A DNA stretch of 54,810 nucleotides. Source: Candidatus Hydrogenedentota bacterium (lineage in GTDB: Bacteria; Hydrogenedentota; Hydrogenedentia; Hydrogenedentales; SLHB01). Position numbers and translations under genes: made by a program. The stretch's first letter is position 1. Every line of letters begins with the position of its first letter. The notes under the pieces were generated by a model, which was not told the origin of the DNA, ran no database searches, and saw nothing but the letters and a program-made list of their open reading frames with translations. The DNA is taken from positions 27,320 through 82,129 of the forward strand of contig DAOLNV010000015.1 in assembly GCA_035416745.1 (NCBI GenBank). Reading direction: 5' to 3'. Below, in pieces: positions 35,761-43,330 of this stretch.

Positions 35761-36030
35761 ATGGCAATGATCAATGTGACGGTATTTGATTCGACTGAGA
35801 ACAAGAGAATTCCCGTGGAACTACCCGATGATGCGCCCGTGATCAAGCTGGTTAGCATTCTCGTCCAGAGGCTGAGTCTCCCTCAAAACGGACCCGACGG
35901 GGCGCCCCTGAGCTATAAGTTTCACCACAAGAATTCGGGCCGTCAATTGCAGGAACAACAGACTCTTGCCGAGGCCGGGGTCCAGGATGGCGACATTCTC
36001 CGGTTGCAGCCTGAAATAACAGCGGGCTAG
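35761..36030 (+). CDS. Ubiquitin-like beta-grasp protein (YukD/EsaB-like)
   Basis: An 89-residue protein with the ubiquitin-like pattern: strand INVTVFDSTENKRIPVELP, helix APVIKLVSILVQRLSL, then YKFHHKNSGRQLQEQQTL and AGVQDGDILRLQPE. It ends PEITAG, a flexible tail with a single C-terminal glycine and no extra residues, so it could be adenylated by an E1 without prior cleavage. YukD-like proteins are the nearest family known to me. GGAGG lies ten bases before the ATG. The E1 gene begins four bases after its stop. No type VII secretion genes are nearby, so it belongs to the conjugation-type context. It is the likely modifier of this pathway. Confidence 0.9.
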   Translation: MAMINVTVFDSTENKRIPVELPDDAPVIKLVSILVQRLSLPQNGPDGAPLSYKFHHKNSGRQLQEQQTLAEAGVQDGDILRLQPEITAG

Positions 36031-36034
36031 TTTC

Positions 36035-37231
36035 ATGCAAACAGACGCACATGCCGTTGCCATCACAGATGCCAATTTGGCGGAGGACCGGTTCAGCCGT
36101 TTTGGCCTGATTGAATGGTGGGACCAACAAAAGCTACGCGACGCGAAGATTCTTGTTGTTGGAGCCGGCGCGATCGGGAATGAGGTGCTTAAGAATCTGG
36201 CGCTGCTTGGAGTGGGGCAAGTTCTTGTGATTGATCTCGACTTGATTGAATCCTCCAACCTGTCCAGGAGCGTGCTTTTTCGGCCCGGCGATGTGGGCCG
36301 GCGGAAGGCGCATGTGGCCGCCGAACGCACGCGGGACATCTATTGCGATTGTCAGACGTCCAGCATTTCCGGCAATGTCATGCATGACGTGGGCCTCGGC
36401 GTGTTTGGATGGGCTGATGTGATTCTTGGCGCCTTGGACAATCGCGAGGCGCGCCTATGGCTCAATCGCGCTTCCTGGAAGATGAACCGCCCCTGGATTG
36501 ACGCGGCAATCGAAGGCATGAACGGCGTTGTTCGCGCGTTTCTCCCGGGCGAGCCCCCCTGTTATGAATGCACGCTCGGGGAGGTCGACTGGAAGATATT
36601 GGAAAGGCGGATGTCGTGCAACCTGCTCACGCGTCGAGATATGGAAATGGGCAAGACGCCCACGACGCCCACAACCTCCTCGGTAATTGCCGGGATACAA
36701 GTGCAAGAGGCCCTGAAGTATCTTCATGGCCTTCCCGTGCTTTCGGGGAAGGGATATGTATTCGAGGGCATGAACCATACCTCGTATGTCGTCGAGTACA
36801 CGTCAAATGACGATTGTTTCAGCCATGAGGTATATCGAGATTTTCGCTCTTGGCCGAAATCCTGCGACGAGACGACACTGGCAGAGGTCTATGCCTACGC
36901 TGAGGAGGAATTGGGTTCTCGAGAGGTTGTTCTGGATTTCAGCAGGGACATTATTCACACGCTCCGCTGTCCACGCTGTAATACCGTCACCGAAGCCTTC
37001 CGGTGCGTGGGGGCGCTCTCCTCGCACGAGGGACTGTGTCCCTCGGATGGTGAAATGCGCGAGGTCACGACGATACACGGGTATGGTGGCACGGAGCCCT
37101 ATGGTAACAGGACAATCCGTTCGCTCGGGCTCCCGCCGTACGATGTTTTTGCGGCCCGTTCGCGGGAGCGGGAGATCCAGATTCTTGTCCAAGGAGACTA
37201 CGCGGAGGTGCTTGGCGGATTCTCTCGATAG
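36035..37231 (+). CDS. E1-like ThiF/MoeB-family activating enzyme
   Basis: A 398-residue protein. The ATP-binding Rossmann core has VVGAGAIGNEVLKNLALLG (residues 41-59), acidic VIDLDLIE, and the arginine/lysine region SNLSRSVLFRPGDVGRRKA. Cys176-x2-Cys179 (CYEC) matches the first zinc pair of MoeB/ThiF. Cys195 (RRMSC), 16 residues on, is the best candidate for the thioester cysteine. A C-terminal cysteine cluster (Cys312-x2-Cys315, Cys324, Cys335) suggests another zinc site. Expected reaction: adenylation of the ubiquitin-like C-terminus, then thioester transfer to the E2. It has no Shine-Dalgarno and a four-base gap from the previous gene, implying coupled translation. Confidence 0.9.
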   Translation: MQTDAHAVAITDANLAEDRFSRFGLIEWWDQQKLRDAKILVVGAGAIGNEVLKNLALLGVGQVLVIDLDLIESSNLSRSVLFRPGDVGRRKAHVAAERTRDIYCDCQTSSISGNVMHDVGLGVFGWADVILGALDNREARLWLNRASWKMNRPWIDAAIEGMNGVVRAFLPGEPPCYECTLGEVDWKILERRMSCNLLTRRDMEMGKTPTTPTTSSVIAGIQVQEALKYLHGLPVLSGKGYVFEGMNHTSYVVEYTSNDDCFSHEVYRDFRSWPKSCDETTLAEVYAYAEEELGSREVVLDFSRDIIHTLRCPRCNTVTEAFRCVGALSSHEGLCPSDGEMREVTTIHGYGGTEPYGNRTIRSLGLPPYDVFAARSREREIQILVQGDYAEVLGGFSR

Positions 37232-37245
37232 GGGAAGGTTTGGAC

Positions 37246-37977
37246 ATGTCTTCGCGAAACAAAAAGCATAAGCGCAAATCTCCCGAGAGCAAAGACAAGG
37301 CGGTCACTATTCACGCGTCCGTTCTCCAGACGATTCGTCAGCATGCACACAGAACGCCTCAGGTGGAAATCTGCGGGGCGCTGATCGGCCAACTGACCGA
37401 CGCCCGCGTAGAGGTTGTTGGGGCGGTTCCAGGAGAGGGCGCGTCTCACGGAGGCGCACACGTAACCTTCACGCAGGAGGCCTGGGTCAGAATTCATGAA
37501 GAAAGAGCTGACCGGTTCCCGGGCCAGAGGATTGTAGGCTGGTATCATTCGCATCCGGGATTCGGCGTATTCCTTTCGGAGCACGACACGTTCATTCACA
37601 AGAATTTCTTCACAGGTCCCGGGAATCTGGCTTGGGTCTACGATCCGCTTTCTGAAGAAGAAGGTTGTTTCGGGTGGAGCAGGGGGCAGATTCGGCGCCT
37701 CACGCATTTCTCCGTCGTTTCGGACGCTGACGACTCTGCGGGCGTATTGAAAGAACCTGAGGCCGATTCGCCGTACTCCGTTGTCGTGCGAGACGAGCCC
37801 CGGCAGGAAGCCGTACCGGTGCGCAGATTCCGGCGGATATTCATTGCCGTGGTTCTCGTGTTGGCGATAGCGGCTGGGTGGTTCGTTCTTACTCGCACTT
37901 CCATTCATGAAAAATTGAACGAGGCTCTGAGTACGCTGGGTAGATTGTTAGCGTGGCTGAAATCGAAAATACATTGA
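37246..37977 (+). CDS. JAMM/MPN metalloprotease with C-terminal membrane anchor
   Basis: A 243-residue protein. The JAMM zinc-peptidase signature is complete: Glu41 (EICGALIG), then His101-Ser-His103-Pro (GWYHSHPGFG), Ser111 and Asp114 (FLSEHD). Such enzymes cleave isopeptide or peptide bonds after ubiquitin-like C-termini. A single membrane helix (about 197-216, RRIFIAVVLVLAIAAGW) and a short amphipathic tail tether it to the membrane. The ATG at 37246 is seven bases after GGGGAAGG and is preferred to the TTG at 37240. It is adjacent to the E1 gene, so it is the predicted deconjugating enzyme. Confidence 0.93.
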   Translation: MSSRNKKHKRKSPESKDKAVTIHASVLQTIRQHAHRTPQVEICGALIGQLTDARVEVVGAVPGEGASHGGAHVTFTQEAWVRIHEERADRFPGQRIVGWYHSHPGFGVFLSEHDTFIHKNFFTGPGNLAWVYDPLSEEEGCFGWSRGQIRRLTHFSVVSDADDSAGVLKEPEADSPYSVVVRDEPRQEAVPVRRFRRIFIAVVLVLAIAAGWFVLTRTSIHEKLNEALSTLGRLLAWLKSKIH

Positions 37978-38105
37978 AGCCCGGCTGTGAGGTGGGGAGT
38001 AGTGTTTGAGCGGAAAGTTGTTTGGGCGGGCGGCGGTCCTGAGGCGGTTGTTCGGGCGCCCCGCACCGGGCGAATGGAAAGAACCGGAACGCAGCGGAGA
38101 AGGCC

Positions 38106-39191
38106 ATGAAGAAAGACCCACAAAAGATCCGAATCACCTGGGACGATGTCAAGAATGCGAGAATCTCGGAGCCGGCTCCGCTCCCGCTGCCGATTCCGGG
38201 GACTTCCCAGACAGGGGAAGAACGGTCATGGGGCAACATCTCACAGACCGGGCACCCCACTGGAGCATTTGCGGCGTCAGGCGGCAACGTTCTTCTCAAG
38301 GGGTGGTTCTATCTGGGCGCGGCAGGCTTGATGGGCGCCTTCCTGGCTTGGTTGATCTGCGAGCCGTCGTTTGGAGACAACGTGAATGGGTGGGGATGGG
38401 GCAATGTCCTCATTTTCCCTTTGATGGTGATTCTGATGTCCATCGGCTTTGGGACGGCGGAAAGCGTTGTGGAGCGCACGTGGACAAGGGCTCTTCTCCG
38501 AGGTCTGGCATCAACGGGTTTGGGGCTTCTGTTGGGTTCGGTGATGTTTGTCATTGCCAACATTGTGTTCAACATTCTTATTGCCATCGTTTTGGAAATG
38601 GGCGTTGAGTCAGAAACAAGTCCGCTGTTCTGGGTCTCCCGGTCGGTGGCCTGGGCTGTTTTCGGAATTGCAGGGGGGCTCATTTTCGGCATAGTAAGCG
38701 TGTCGGGGAAAAAAACGCTGTACGGGATGCTGGGAGGGGTTATCGGGGCCGCCGCCGGAGGCCTGCTGTTCGATCCCATTGCGCTGCTTACGGGAGGGGC
38801 CGAAGCCAGCCGTGCAATAGGGATGGCTATTCTGGGCGCAGGCACAGGCGTTGCCATTGGGCTTGTTGAGAGCGCTCTCAAGGATCGGTGGTTGTACGTG
38901 TCCGGCGGGCCGCTGGCCGGCAAACAGTTTGTGCTGTACCAGGATCATGTAACCCTGGGGAGAAGTCAGTCCAATACGATCTACCTCTTCAAGGACGATA
39001 CAATCCTTGAGCAGCACGCTGTCATAGAGCACCGCGCGGGGAGGTCGTTGTTGACTGCATACGGTCAACTCGTGGTCTCGGGTCAATTGTTGCATCCGGG
39101 AATGCAGCATATGCTCAGGAACGGAGATGTGCTTCAAATTGGCCGGTATGTGTTTACCTATGCCGAGAGAGAGAGAGCTGCAAGACCATGA
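38106..39191 (+). CDS. Multi-pass membrane protein with C-terminal FHA domain
   Basis: A 361-residue protein. A soluble N-terminus (about 60 residues, Pro-rich) is followed by roughly six or seven membrane helices with glycine-rich packing (GMLGGVIGAAAGGLLFDP, GMAILGAGTGVAIGLV). Residues about 265-355 form an FHA domain: VTLGRSQSN, an H in QHAVIEH, and LRNGDVLQIGRYVFTY. FHA domains bind phosphothreonine peptides, so the protein may bring a phosphorylated partner to the conjugation machinery; no Ser/Thr kinase gene is in the window. GGAGAAGG precedes the ATG. Its last bases overlap the next gene (ATGA). Confidence 0.88.
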   Translation: MKKDPQKIRITWDDVKNARISEPAPLPLPIPGTSQTGEERSWGNISQTGHPTGAFAASGGNVLLKGWFYLGAAGLMGAFLAWLICEPSFGDNVNGWGWGNVLIFPLMVILMSIGFGTAESVVERTWTRALLRGLASTGLGLLLGSVMFVIANIVFNILIAIVLEMGVESETSPLFWVSRSVAWAVFGIAGGLIFGIVSVSGKKTLYGMLGGVIGAAAGGLLFDPIALLTGGAEASRAIGMAILGAGTGVAIGLVESALKDRWLYVSGGPLAGKQFVLYQDHVTLGRSQSNTIYLFKDDTILEQHAVIEHRAGRSLLTAYGQLVVSGQLLHPGMQHMLRNGDVLQIGRYVFTYAERERAARP

Positions 39192-39826
39192 GCCAATTCA
39201 CTTTTAGCTGCCCTCATTGCCGCCGGCCGCTTACGGCGGATTCTGTTTGGGTTGGAAGGGAAGTGCGCTGTCCCAGTTGTTCGATACCCTTCGTGGTTGC
39301 GAAGCCTGCTCCGCCCGTGTTGCGGGTTGCCCCGCCTGTTTTGGCGGCCGAGAACGTTTGCCCGTATTGCAAGACCAAGATCGGCGCCGCGGAAAGCACC
39401 TGCGTGTGCCCGGTTTGTCATACCCCGCATCACGCGGATTGCTGGAATGAAAATAGGGGTTGCACCGTGTTTGGGTGCACGATGGCGCCGCCCGATGAGG
39501 AAAGAATCATCGTGGGTGGAGACCGAGGGGCGCCGATTCCGCCGCAAGCGCCAACTTCGCCTGGATATCTTCCTCCCTACCGGCCGAGGGTTACGGCGCC
39601 CGGGGCCACGTCGTCATTGGTGTTGGCCCTCGTGGGCTTCTTCATCTGCGGGCCCATTTTCGGTCTCTTGGCAATCAGCGAGGCCAACAGGGCAAAGCGC
39701 ATGATTCAGATGCAGCCCGACGTATATAACGGGGAAGGACTGGCAACCGCCGGACTCGTTCTTGGAATCATTGAACTCGTGTTAGGGGGATTGCTTGTGT
39801 TCATGGTTTTCGCCTCTTCGTTGTAG
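39188..39826 (+). CDS. Zinc-ribbon/prokaryotic RING membrane protein
   Basis: A 212-residue protein. An N-terminal zinc ribbon has Cys8-x2-Cys11 and Cys28-x2-Cys31. A prokaryotic-RING-like treble clef follows: Cys58-x2-Cys61, Cys74-x2-Cys77 (with Cys72), His82, Cys85 (ADCWNENRGC), Cys92 and Cys97. The Cys-Trp-x4-Gly-Cys pattern is typical of Prok-RING family 1. A Pro-rich linker leads to a DUF4190-like pair of membrane helices (about 142-165 and 187-210). By analogy with eukaryotic RING E3s it may bring E2 and target together; this is inference. Its start overlaps the FHA gene stop (ATGA). Confidence 0.87.
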   Translation: MSQFTFSCPHCRRPLTADSVWVGREVRCPSCSIPFVVAKPAPPVLRVAPPVLAAENVCPYCKTKIGAAESTCVCPVCHTPHHADCWNENRGCTVFGCTMAPPDEERIIVGGDRGAPIPPQAPTSPGYLPPYRPRVTAPGATSSLVLALVGFFICGPIFGLLAISEANRAKRMIQMQPDVYNGEGLATAGLVLGIIELVLGGLLVFMVFASSL

Positions 39827-39879
39827 GCATAGGTTCTTGGTCTGACTGGTTGGCAGTTGATTGATACGAAGGTGTGAAA

Positions 39880-40956
39880 ATGAGTTCTCCGCGGGTGCGA
39901 CGTCTGCAGAGTGACTACGACCGGATAGCCACACGGTTTGCCGGGTGGCCTTTGGTACGGGTCGAGCTGGCCCAGGGAGTCCCGCCGGACTTATACCGGA
40001 TCTGGTACCAGATAAGAGGCCTTTACACTACCCCCGATGGGCGTGTCTTGGAGCGCGATGAACATGTCTTGGAAATCAGGCTTGGTCTGGAGTACCCGAG
40101 GCGCGCGCCGCAGCTGCGTTTGCTGACGCCACTTTTTCACCCGAATTTCAATGAGACGGAAGTCTGTGCGCAGGATATTTACGCGGCATCGGAAGGCCTT
40201 GACGACCTGATCATCCGGATAGGGCGAATGATAGCGTATCAAGAATACAACACGAAGAGTCCCCTCAACGGGATCGCGGCCAGATGGGCTTCAGAGAACA
40301 GCGGCAGGCTGCCGGTAGACCGCCGAGAGATTGCTCCCCCTGCTGTCGGAGCTGACGCTGTCCAGCGAAAAGCCCCGGTTGAGCGCCCCAAACCTGTTTC
40401 GGAAGAGCATTCAGCGTATCCTGTTGTGATTACAGAAGGCGACGTGTCAACGCTTGGGCGAGGTTCTCATGTGGAGCCCCCGAAACTTCGTTGTTCTCGG
40501 TGTGGCGCATGGTTTACACGCGAGAATGGCGGCCCTGTTAGCCCATCGGGCCTGGCCGGTATGCCTTCGCAGTCCGGCAATGCTCCTGCCATGTGCCCCC
40601 GTTGCAGAAAGCCGCTCAAGCCCGGCAGAAAAGCGCAACCAGACAAACCGCAGAGCCCGCGGCGACACACTCCGATCGCCAAGATAGCGGACAGGCAGTT
40701 GCAGCGACAAACAGCAAAAGATGCGTATAGACGGGCCTCCGCGCTTCACGCCGAAAGACGCTATGACGTGGCGCAGCCCATCCTTGATGAACTACTCGAA
40801 GCTTTTCCAGGCAATACTCAAGCCATGTACGCGGCCGCGCTGAACCTTGCTGCCATGGGCCGCACAGGCGAAGCAATTGCTATCGCAGATTCCTTGGTTC
40901 GCGACCATGGATACCAAAAGGCGGCGTCTCTCCTCGAGCAGCTGAAGAGCAGTTGA
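39880..40956 (+). CDS. E2-like ubiquitin-conjugating enzyme with zinc ribbon and TPR-like tail
   Basis: A 358-residue protein. Residues 1-140 are a UBC fold: LEYPRRAPQLRLLTPLFHPNFN, with the HPN motif at 87-89 and the catalytic-position Cys96 (TEVCAQD) at the spacing of active E2s. The helix after it reads DDLIIRIGRMI and SPLNGIAARW. A Pro-rich linker leads to a zinc ribbon, Cys205-x2-Cys208 and Cys239-x2-Cys242. The C-terminal 80 residues are helical repeats of TPR type (DAYRRASALHAERRYDVAQ, NTQAMYAAALNLAAMGRTGEA). The ATG at 39880 follows GAAGGTG by five bases and is preferred to GTG at 39874. It is the last gene of the operon. Confidence 0.9.
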   Translation: MSSPRVRRLQSDYDRIATRFAGWPLVRVELAQGVPPDLYRIWYQIRGLYTTPDGRVLERDEHVLEIRLGLEYPRRAPQLRLLTPLFHPNFNETEVCAQDIYAASEGLDDLIIRIGRMIAYQEYNTKSPLNGIAARWASENSGRLPVDRREIAPPAVGADAVQRKAPVERPKPVSEEHSAYPVVITEGDVSTLGRGSHVEPPKLRCSRCGAWFTRENGGPVSPSGLAGMPSQSGNAPAMCPRCRKPLKPGRKAQPDKPQSPRRHTPIAKIADRQLQRQTAKDAYRRASALHAERRYDVAQPILDELLEAFPGNTQAMYAAALNLAAMGRTGEAIAIADSLVRDHGYQKAASLLEQLKSS

Positions 40957-41432
40957 TACTGCTTATCAAAGTTCCGTGAGGGGGTCCATCCCGTGCTGCC
41001 GTTCACATAAGCCCGATATCTCCGAATGAAACAGAGTGCGGCCAAGAATTCCGAGCGCCGCGGGAAGATGGGGTACCTAGGATTGCCGAGCACGAACGCC
41101 AATCCATTCGCGGCTGGGAACGCCGGAGCAACAGGGCGGACGGCCCGGACCTTGGGCGAGCGCATGCGCGGGCGTATTTCGCCGCTGGGAGTAATTACGC
41201 TGTCCTTGCCGCTGACGGTCCAGCGCACGGGCACTGTCGGGACATGGTTTGCGGGCATAGGCCCGGGCAGGGCGGACGCTCGGTCCAGTGGGAGGTTTCC
41301 GGGCTGTCTTTCCGCGACAGGTCGGGCATCCAGAAGTTGGCGGTGGCGGACGCCAGGTGGGGGCCGCTCCGTCCGCCCGGCGCTCGGTCTGATTCGGGCC
41401 ACCCTGGGTTTGCGCCGGAAGCGGGTTTCGTC
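40957..41432. other. 476-base stretch after the ubiquitin-like operon
   Basis: No gene is supported. Open frames on both strands (for example 41026-41445 plus and 40818-41402 minus) are rich in Arg, Pro and Gly and have no domain or ribosome site. It may be decayed coding sequence or a dispersed element marking the boundary of the operon. Confidence 0.4.
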
Positions 41433-42143
41433 TCAGTCGTATTGATGCCGCATGTCGCGCAGACGGATGCGGAGGAGGTCGCGCAGCATGCGGGCTGAAT
41501 CGCTCACGGCGTTGACGCGTGATGTGGGCGAGTTCACCCACGTTACGCCCACCTGATCGATGCGGAACCCGTGTTTCCGGGCGATGAACAGGACCTCAGC
41601 GTCAAACCCGAAGCCCGGGATGGTCATGCGCGGAAAGATGTCAGCGGCGGCCGCCCGGGTGAAGCCTTTGAACCCGCACTGGGTGTCGGGAAACCCTTTT
41701 ATCGCGAGGAGCTGAACGAATACATTGAAGATGCGCCCCATGGTTTGGCGATACAACGCCTGGCGCACCCGCACGTCGGCGTCCGGCGCAGTGCGTGATC
41801 CGATCACGACGTCGGCCCCATCTTCGAATCGCTCCCACAGCTTCTCGAGGTCGTGGACAGGTGTTGAGCCATCCGCGTCGGAAAAGACCCGATAATCGCC
41901 CTGGGCCGCGAGCATGCCGGTCCGCACCGCATGGCCTTTGCCCTGGTTGGGTTTGTACTCGATGACCTGCACGCCGGGGAAGGCTCTGCGCACAAACCCC
42001 GCCGTGCCGTCGGAACTCCCGTCGTCGACGACGATGATCTCGGACTCGTAGTCCTGCCGCTGCAAGTATTCCTGGGCCTTCACGATGGTGTCGCCGATTC
42101 GCCGGCTTTCGTTATAGGCGGGTATGACAAATGAAAGGTGCAC
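41433..42143 (-). CDS. Family 2 glycosyltransferase, dolichyl-phosphate glucosyltransferase-like
   Basis: A 236-residue GT-A enzyme. LSFVIPAYNESRRIGDTI begins the nucleotide-sugar domain, with IIVVDDGSSDGT and the metal-binding DADG (VFSDADGSTP). NQGKGHAVRTGML and DTQCGFKGF are shared with polyprenyl-phosphate glucosyltransferases such as ALG5-like enzymes. No membrane helix is evident, so it probably works at the inner face of the membrane. The start is GTG. Its neighbour upstream on the same strand is separated by a terminator. Confidence 0.92.
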   Translation of the reverse strand: MHLSFVIPAYNESRRIGDTIVKAQEYLQRQDYESEIIVVDDGSSDGTAGFVRRAFPGVQVIEYKPNQGKGHAVRTGMLAAQGDYRVFSDADGSTPVHDLEKLWERFEDGADVVIGSRTAPDADVRVRQALYRQTMGRIFNVFVQLLAIKGFPDTQCGFKGFTRAAAADIFPRMTIPGFGFDAEVLFIARKHGFRIDQVGVTWVNSPTSRVNAVSDSARMLRDLLRIRLRDMRHQYD

Positions 42144-42255
42144 GACTGCTGTCCGTTGGACGAGCTCCCGGGCGCTTCATCCGCTCCTGCACAATGCCGA
42201 TGTCTTGTATGAGCATACCATGATCGGGCCGCGGGAGGTGAATTCCACGAAAAAG

Positions 42256-42293
42256 GCGGTGGATACGCGCCGCGCCGGGGCGGCATCCACCGC
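42256..42293 (-). terminator. Rho-independent terminator for the minus-strand DUF1080 gene
   Basis: GCGGTGGAT (42256-42264) pairs exactly with ATCCACCGC (42285-42293); the loop is itself GC-rich. On the minus strand the stem is followed by CTTTTTC. It lies 17 bases past the stop of the gene ending at 42310. Confidence 0.75.
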
Positions 42294-42309
42294 ACGGGAG
42301 CGTGTTCTA

Positions 42310-43296
42310 TCAACCCTGAGCGGGCTGAAACCAGATATTGCGATAGCGAACCTGATTGCCGTGGTCCTGCAGCATAAGCACGCCCTCGGGCACTTCCTGG
42401 TCGCTGACGCCGCCGGCCGTGCACGTGGGCAGTTCGACGTCGTTGTGAATGACGATCCCGTTGTGGACGACGGTAATCCGCGCGTTCTGGAGCTTCTTGC
42501 CGGCCTCATCGAACGTGGGAGCGGTAAACGTGATGTCGTAGGTTTGCCACTCTTCCGGCGGGAGCGACGCGCACACAAGAGGCGTGGCGATCTTGTAGAT
42601 GCCGCCGCACAGGTTGTCGGCCGGGTCATCGCCAAAACTGTCCAGCACCTGGACCTCGTAACGGCCCTGGACATAGACTCCGCTGTTTCCGCGGCCCTGG
42701 CCTGTCGCGCCGGCCATGAGGGGGCACTGGAACTCGATATGCAGCTGGCCGGAACCGAACGTCTGCTTTGTAACGAGGTTGCTGTTGCAGACTTCCATGG
42801 CCCCTTCGCCGGTGAGGCACCATACAAGCGGGCTACGCTCCCAGTTGGCCTCGGCATTTGTTCCATCGAAGACGACAATCGCGCCTTCCGGCGCCGTGGC
42901 GCCCAGCGTGGGGGGCTTAATGAAGATCTTGTTCATCTGAAACGTGATGGTCTTGCCTTTGCTTGAGAACTGGCCGGTCATAGCGTCGTTTTCGGATTTT
43001 GCCGTAACGTTGTAGACAACGTTGTCGACACGGACTTCGCCGCTGTATTCCGCGGTGGTGGCCTTGTCGTTGGCCCGTTCGCCCGTGATGACTACTTTGG
43101 TGTCTTCGGCTATGAACAGGTTGACGCGATATTTGAGGTCGCTCCTGGCGATGACCTGGGCGGAGAGGGTCCGGTTCTCCCAGCCGCCGCCATCAAAACG
43201 CCCCTTCCAGTTGCCCTGCATCGGATTGTCGGCCGCCAGCGCCTGGAATGCCGCAGTCATGGTTACGGCGATGATACACAGTGGAGTCACTCGCAT
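42310..43296 (-). CDS. Secreted 3-keto-disaccharide hydrolase-domain protein (DUF1080)
   Basis: A 328-residue exported protein. The signal peptide runs through VTPLCIIAVTMTAAFQALA. The first 110 mature residues form a beta-rich region (QGNWKGRFDGGGWENRTLSA). A concanavalin-like DUF1080 domain follows: GAIVVFDGTNAEANWE, HIEFQCPL, RGNSGVYVQGRYEVQVLDSFG, EEWQTYDITFTAP and LMLQDHGNQVRYRNIWF. Such domains are linked to 3-keto-glycoside hydrolysis beside Gfo/Idh/MocA oxidoreductases. GGAAGGA sits about nine bases before the ATG at 43296, which is favoured over the ATG at 43305. It lies 34 bases downstream of the ThuA-HEAT gene. Confidence 0.9.
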   Translation of the reverse strand: MRVTPLCIIAVTMTAAFQALAADNPMQGNWKGRFDGGGWENRTLSAQVIARSDLKYRVNLFIAEDTKVVITGERANDKATTAEYSGEVRVDNVVYNVTAKSENDAMTGQFSSKGKTITFQMNKIFIKPPTLGATAPEGAIVVFDGTNAEANWERSPLVWCLTGEGAMEVCNSNLVTKQTFGSGQLHIEFQCPLMAGATGQGRGNSGVYVQGRYEVQVLDSFGDDPADNLCGGIYKIATPLVCASLPPEEWQTYDITFTAPTFDEAGKKLQNARITVVHNGIVIHNDVELPTCTAGGVSDQEVPEGVLMLQDHGNQVRYRNIWFQPAQG

Positions 43297-43330
43297 GGAT
43301 CTCATTCCTTCCTGTTTCGGGCTGCGCCCG

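Noticed and set aside
35761..36030. YukD-like protein as part of a type VII secretion system
   Set aside because: No WXG100 protein or EssC-type ATPase in the window; E1, E2 and JAMM neighbours point to conjugation.
34653..40956. Reading the operon as a standard four-gene Bil anti-phage operon
   Set aside because: It has three or more extra components (trypsin-like protease, FHA, RING/zinc-ribbon), different order and membrane anchors; a defence role is not excluded but cannot be assigned from this.
40818..41445. Open frames on both strands after the E2 gene
   Set aside because: Arg/Pro/Gly-rich, no domain, no ribosome site; described only as unassigned sequence.
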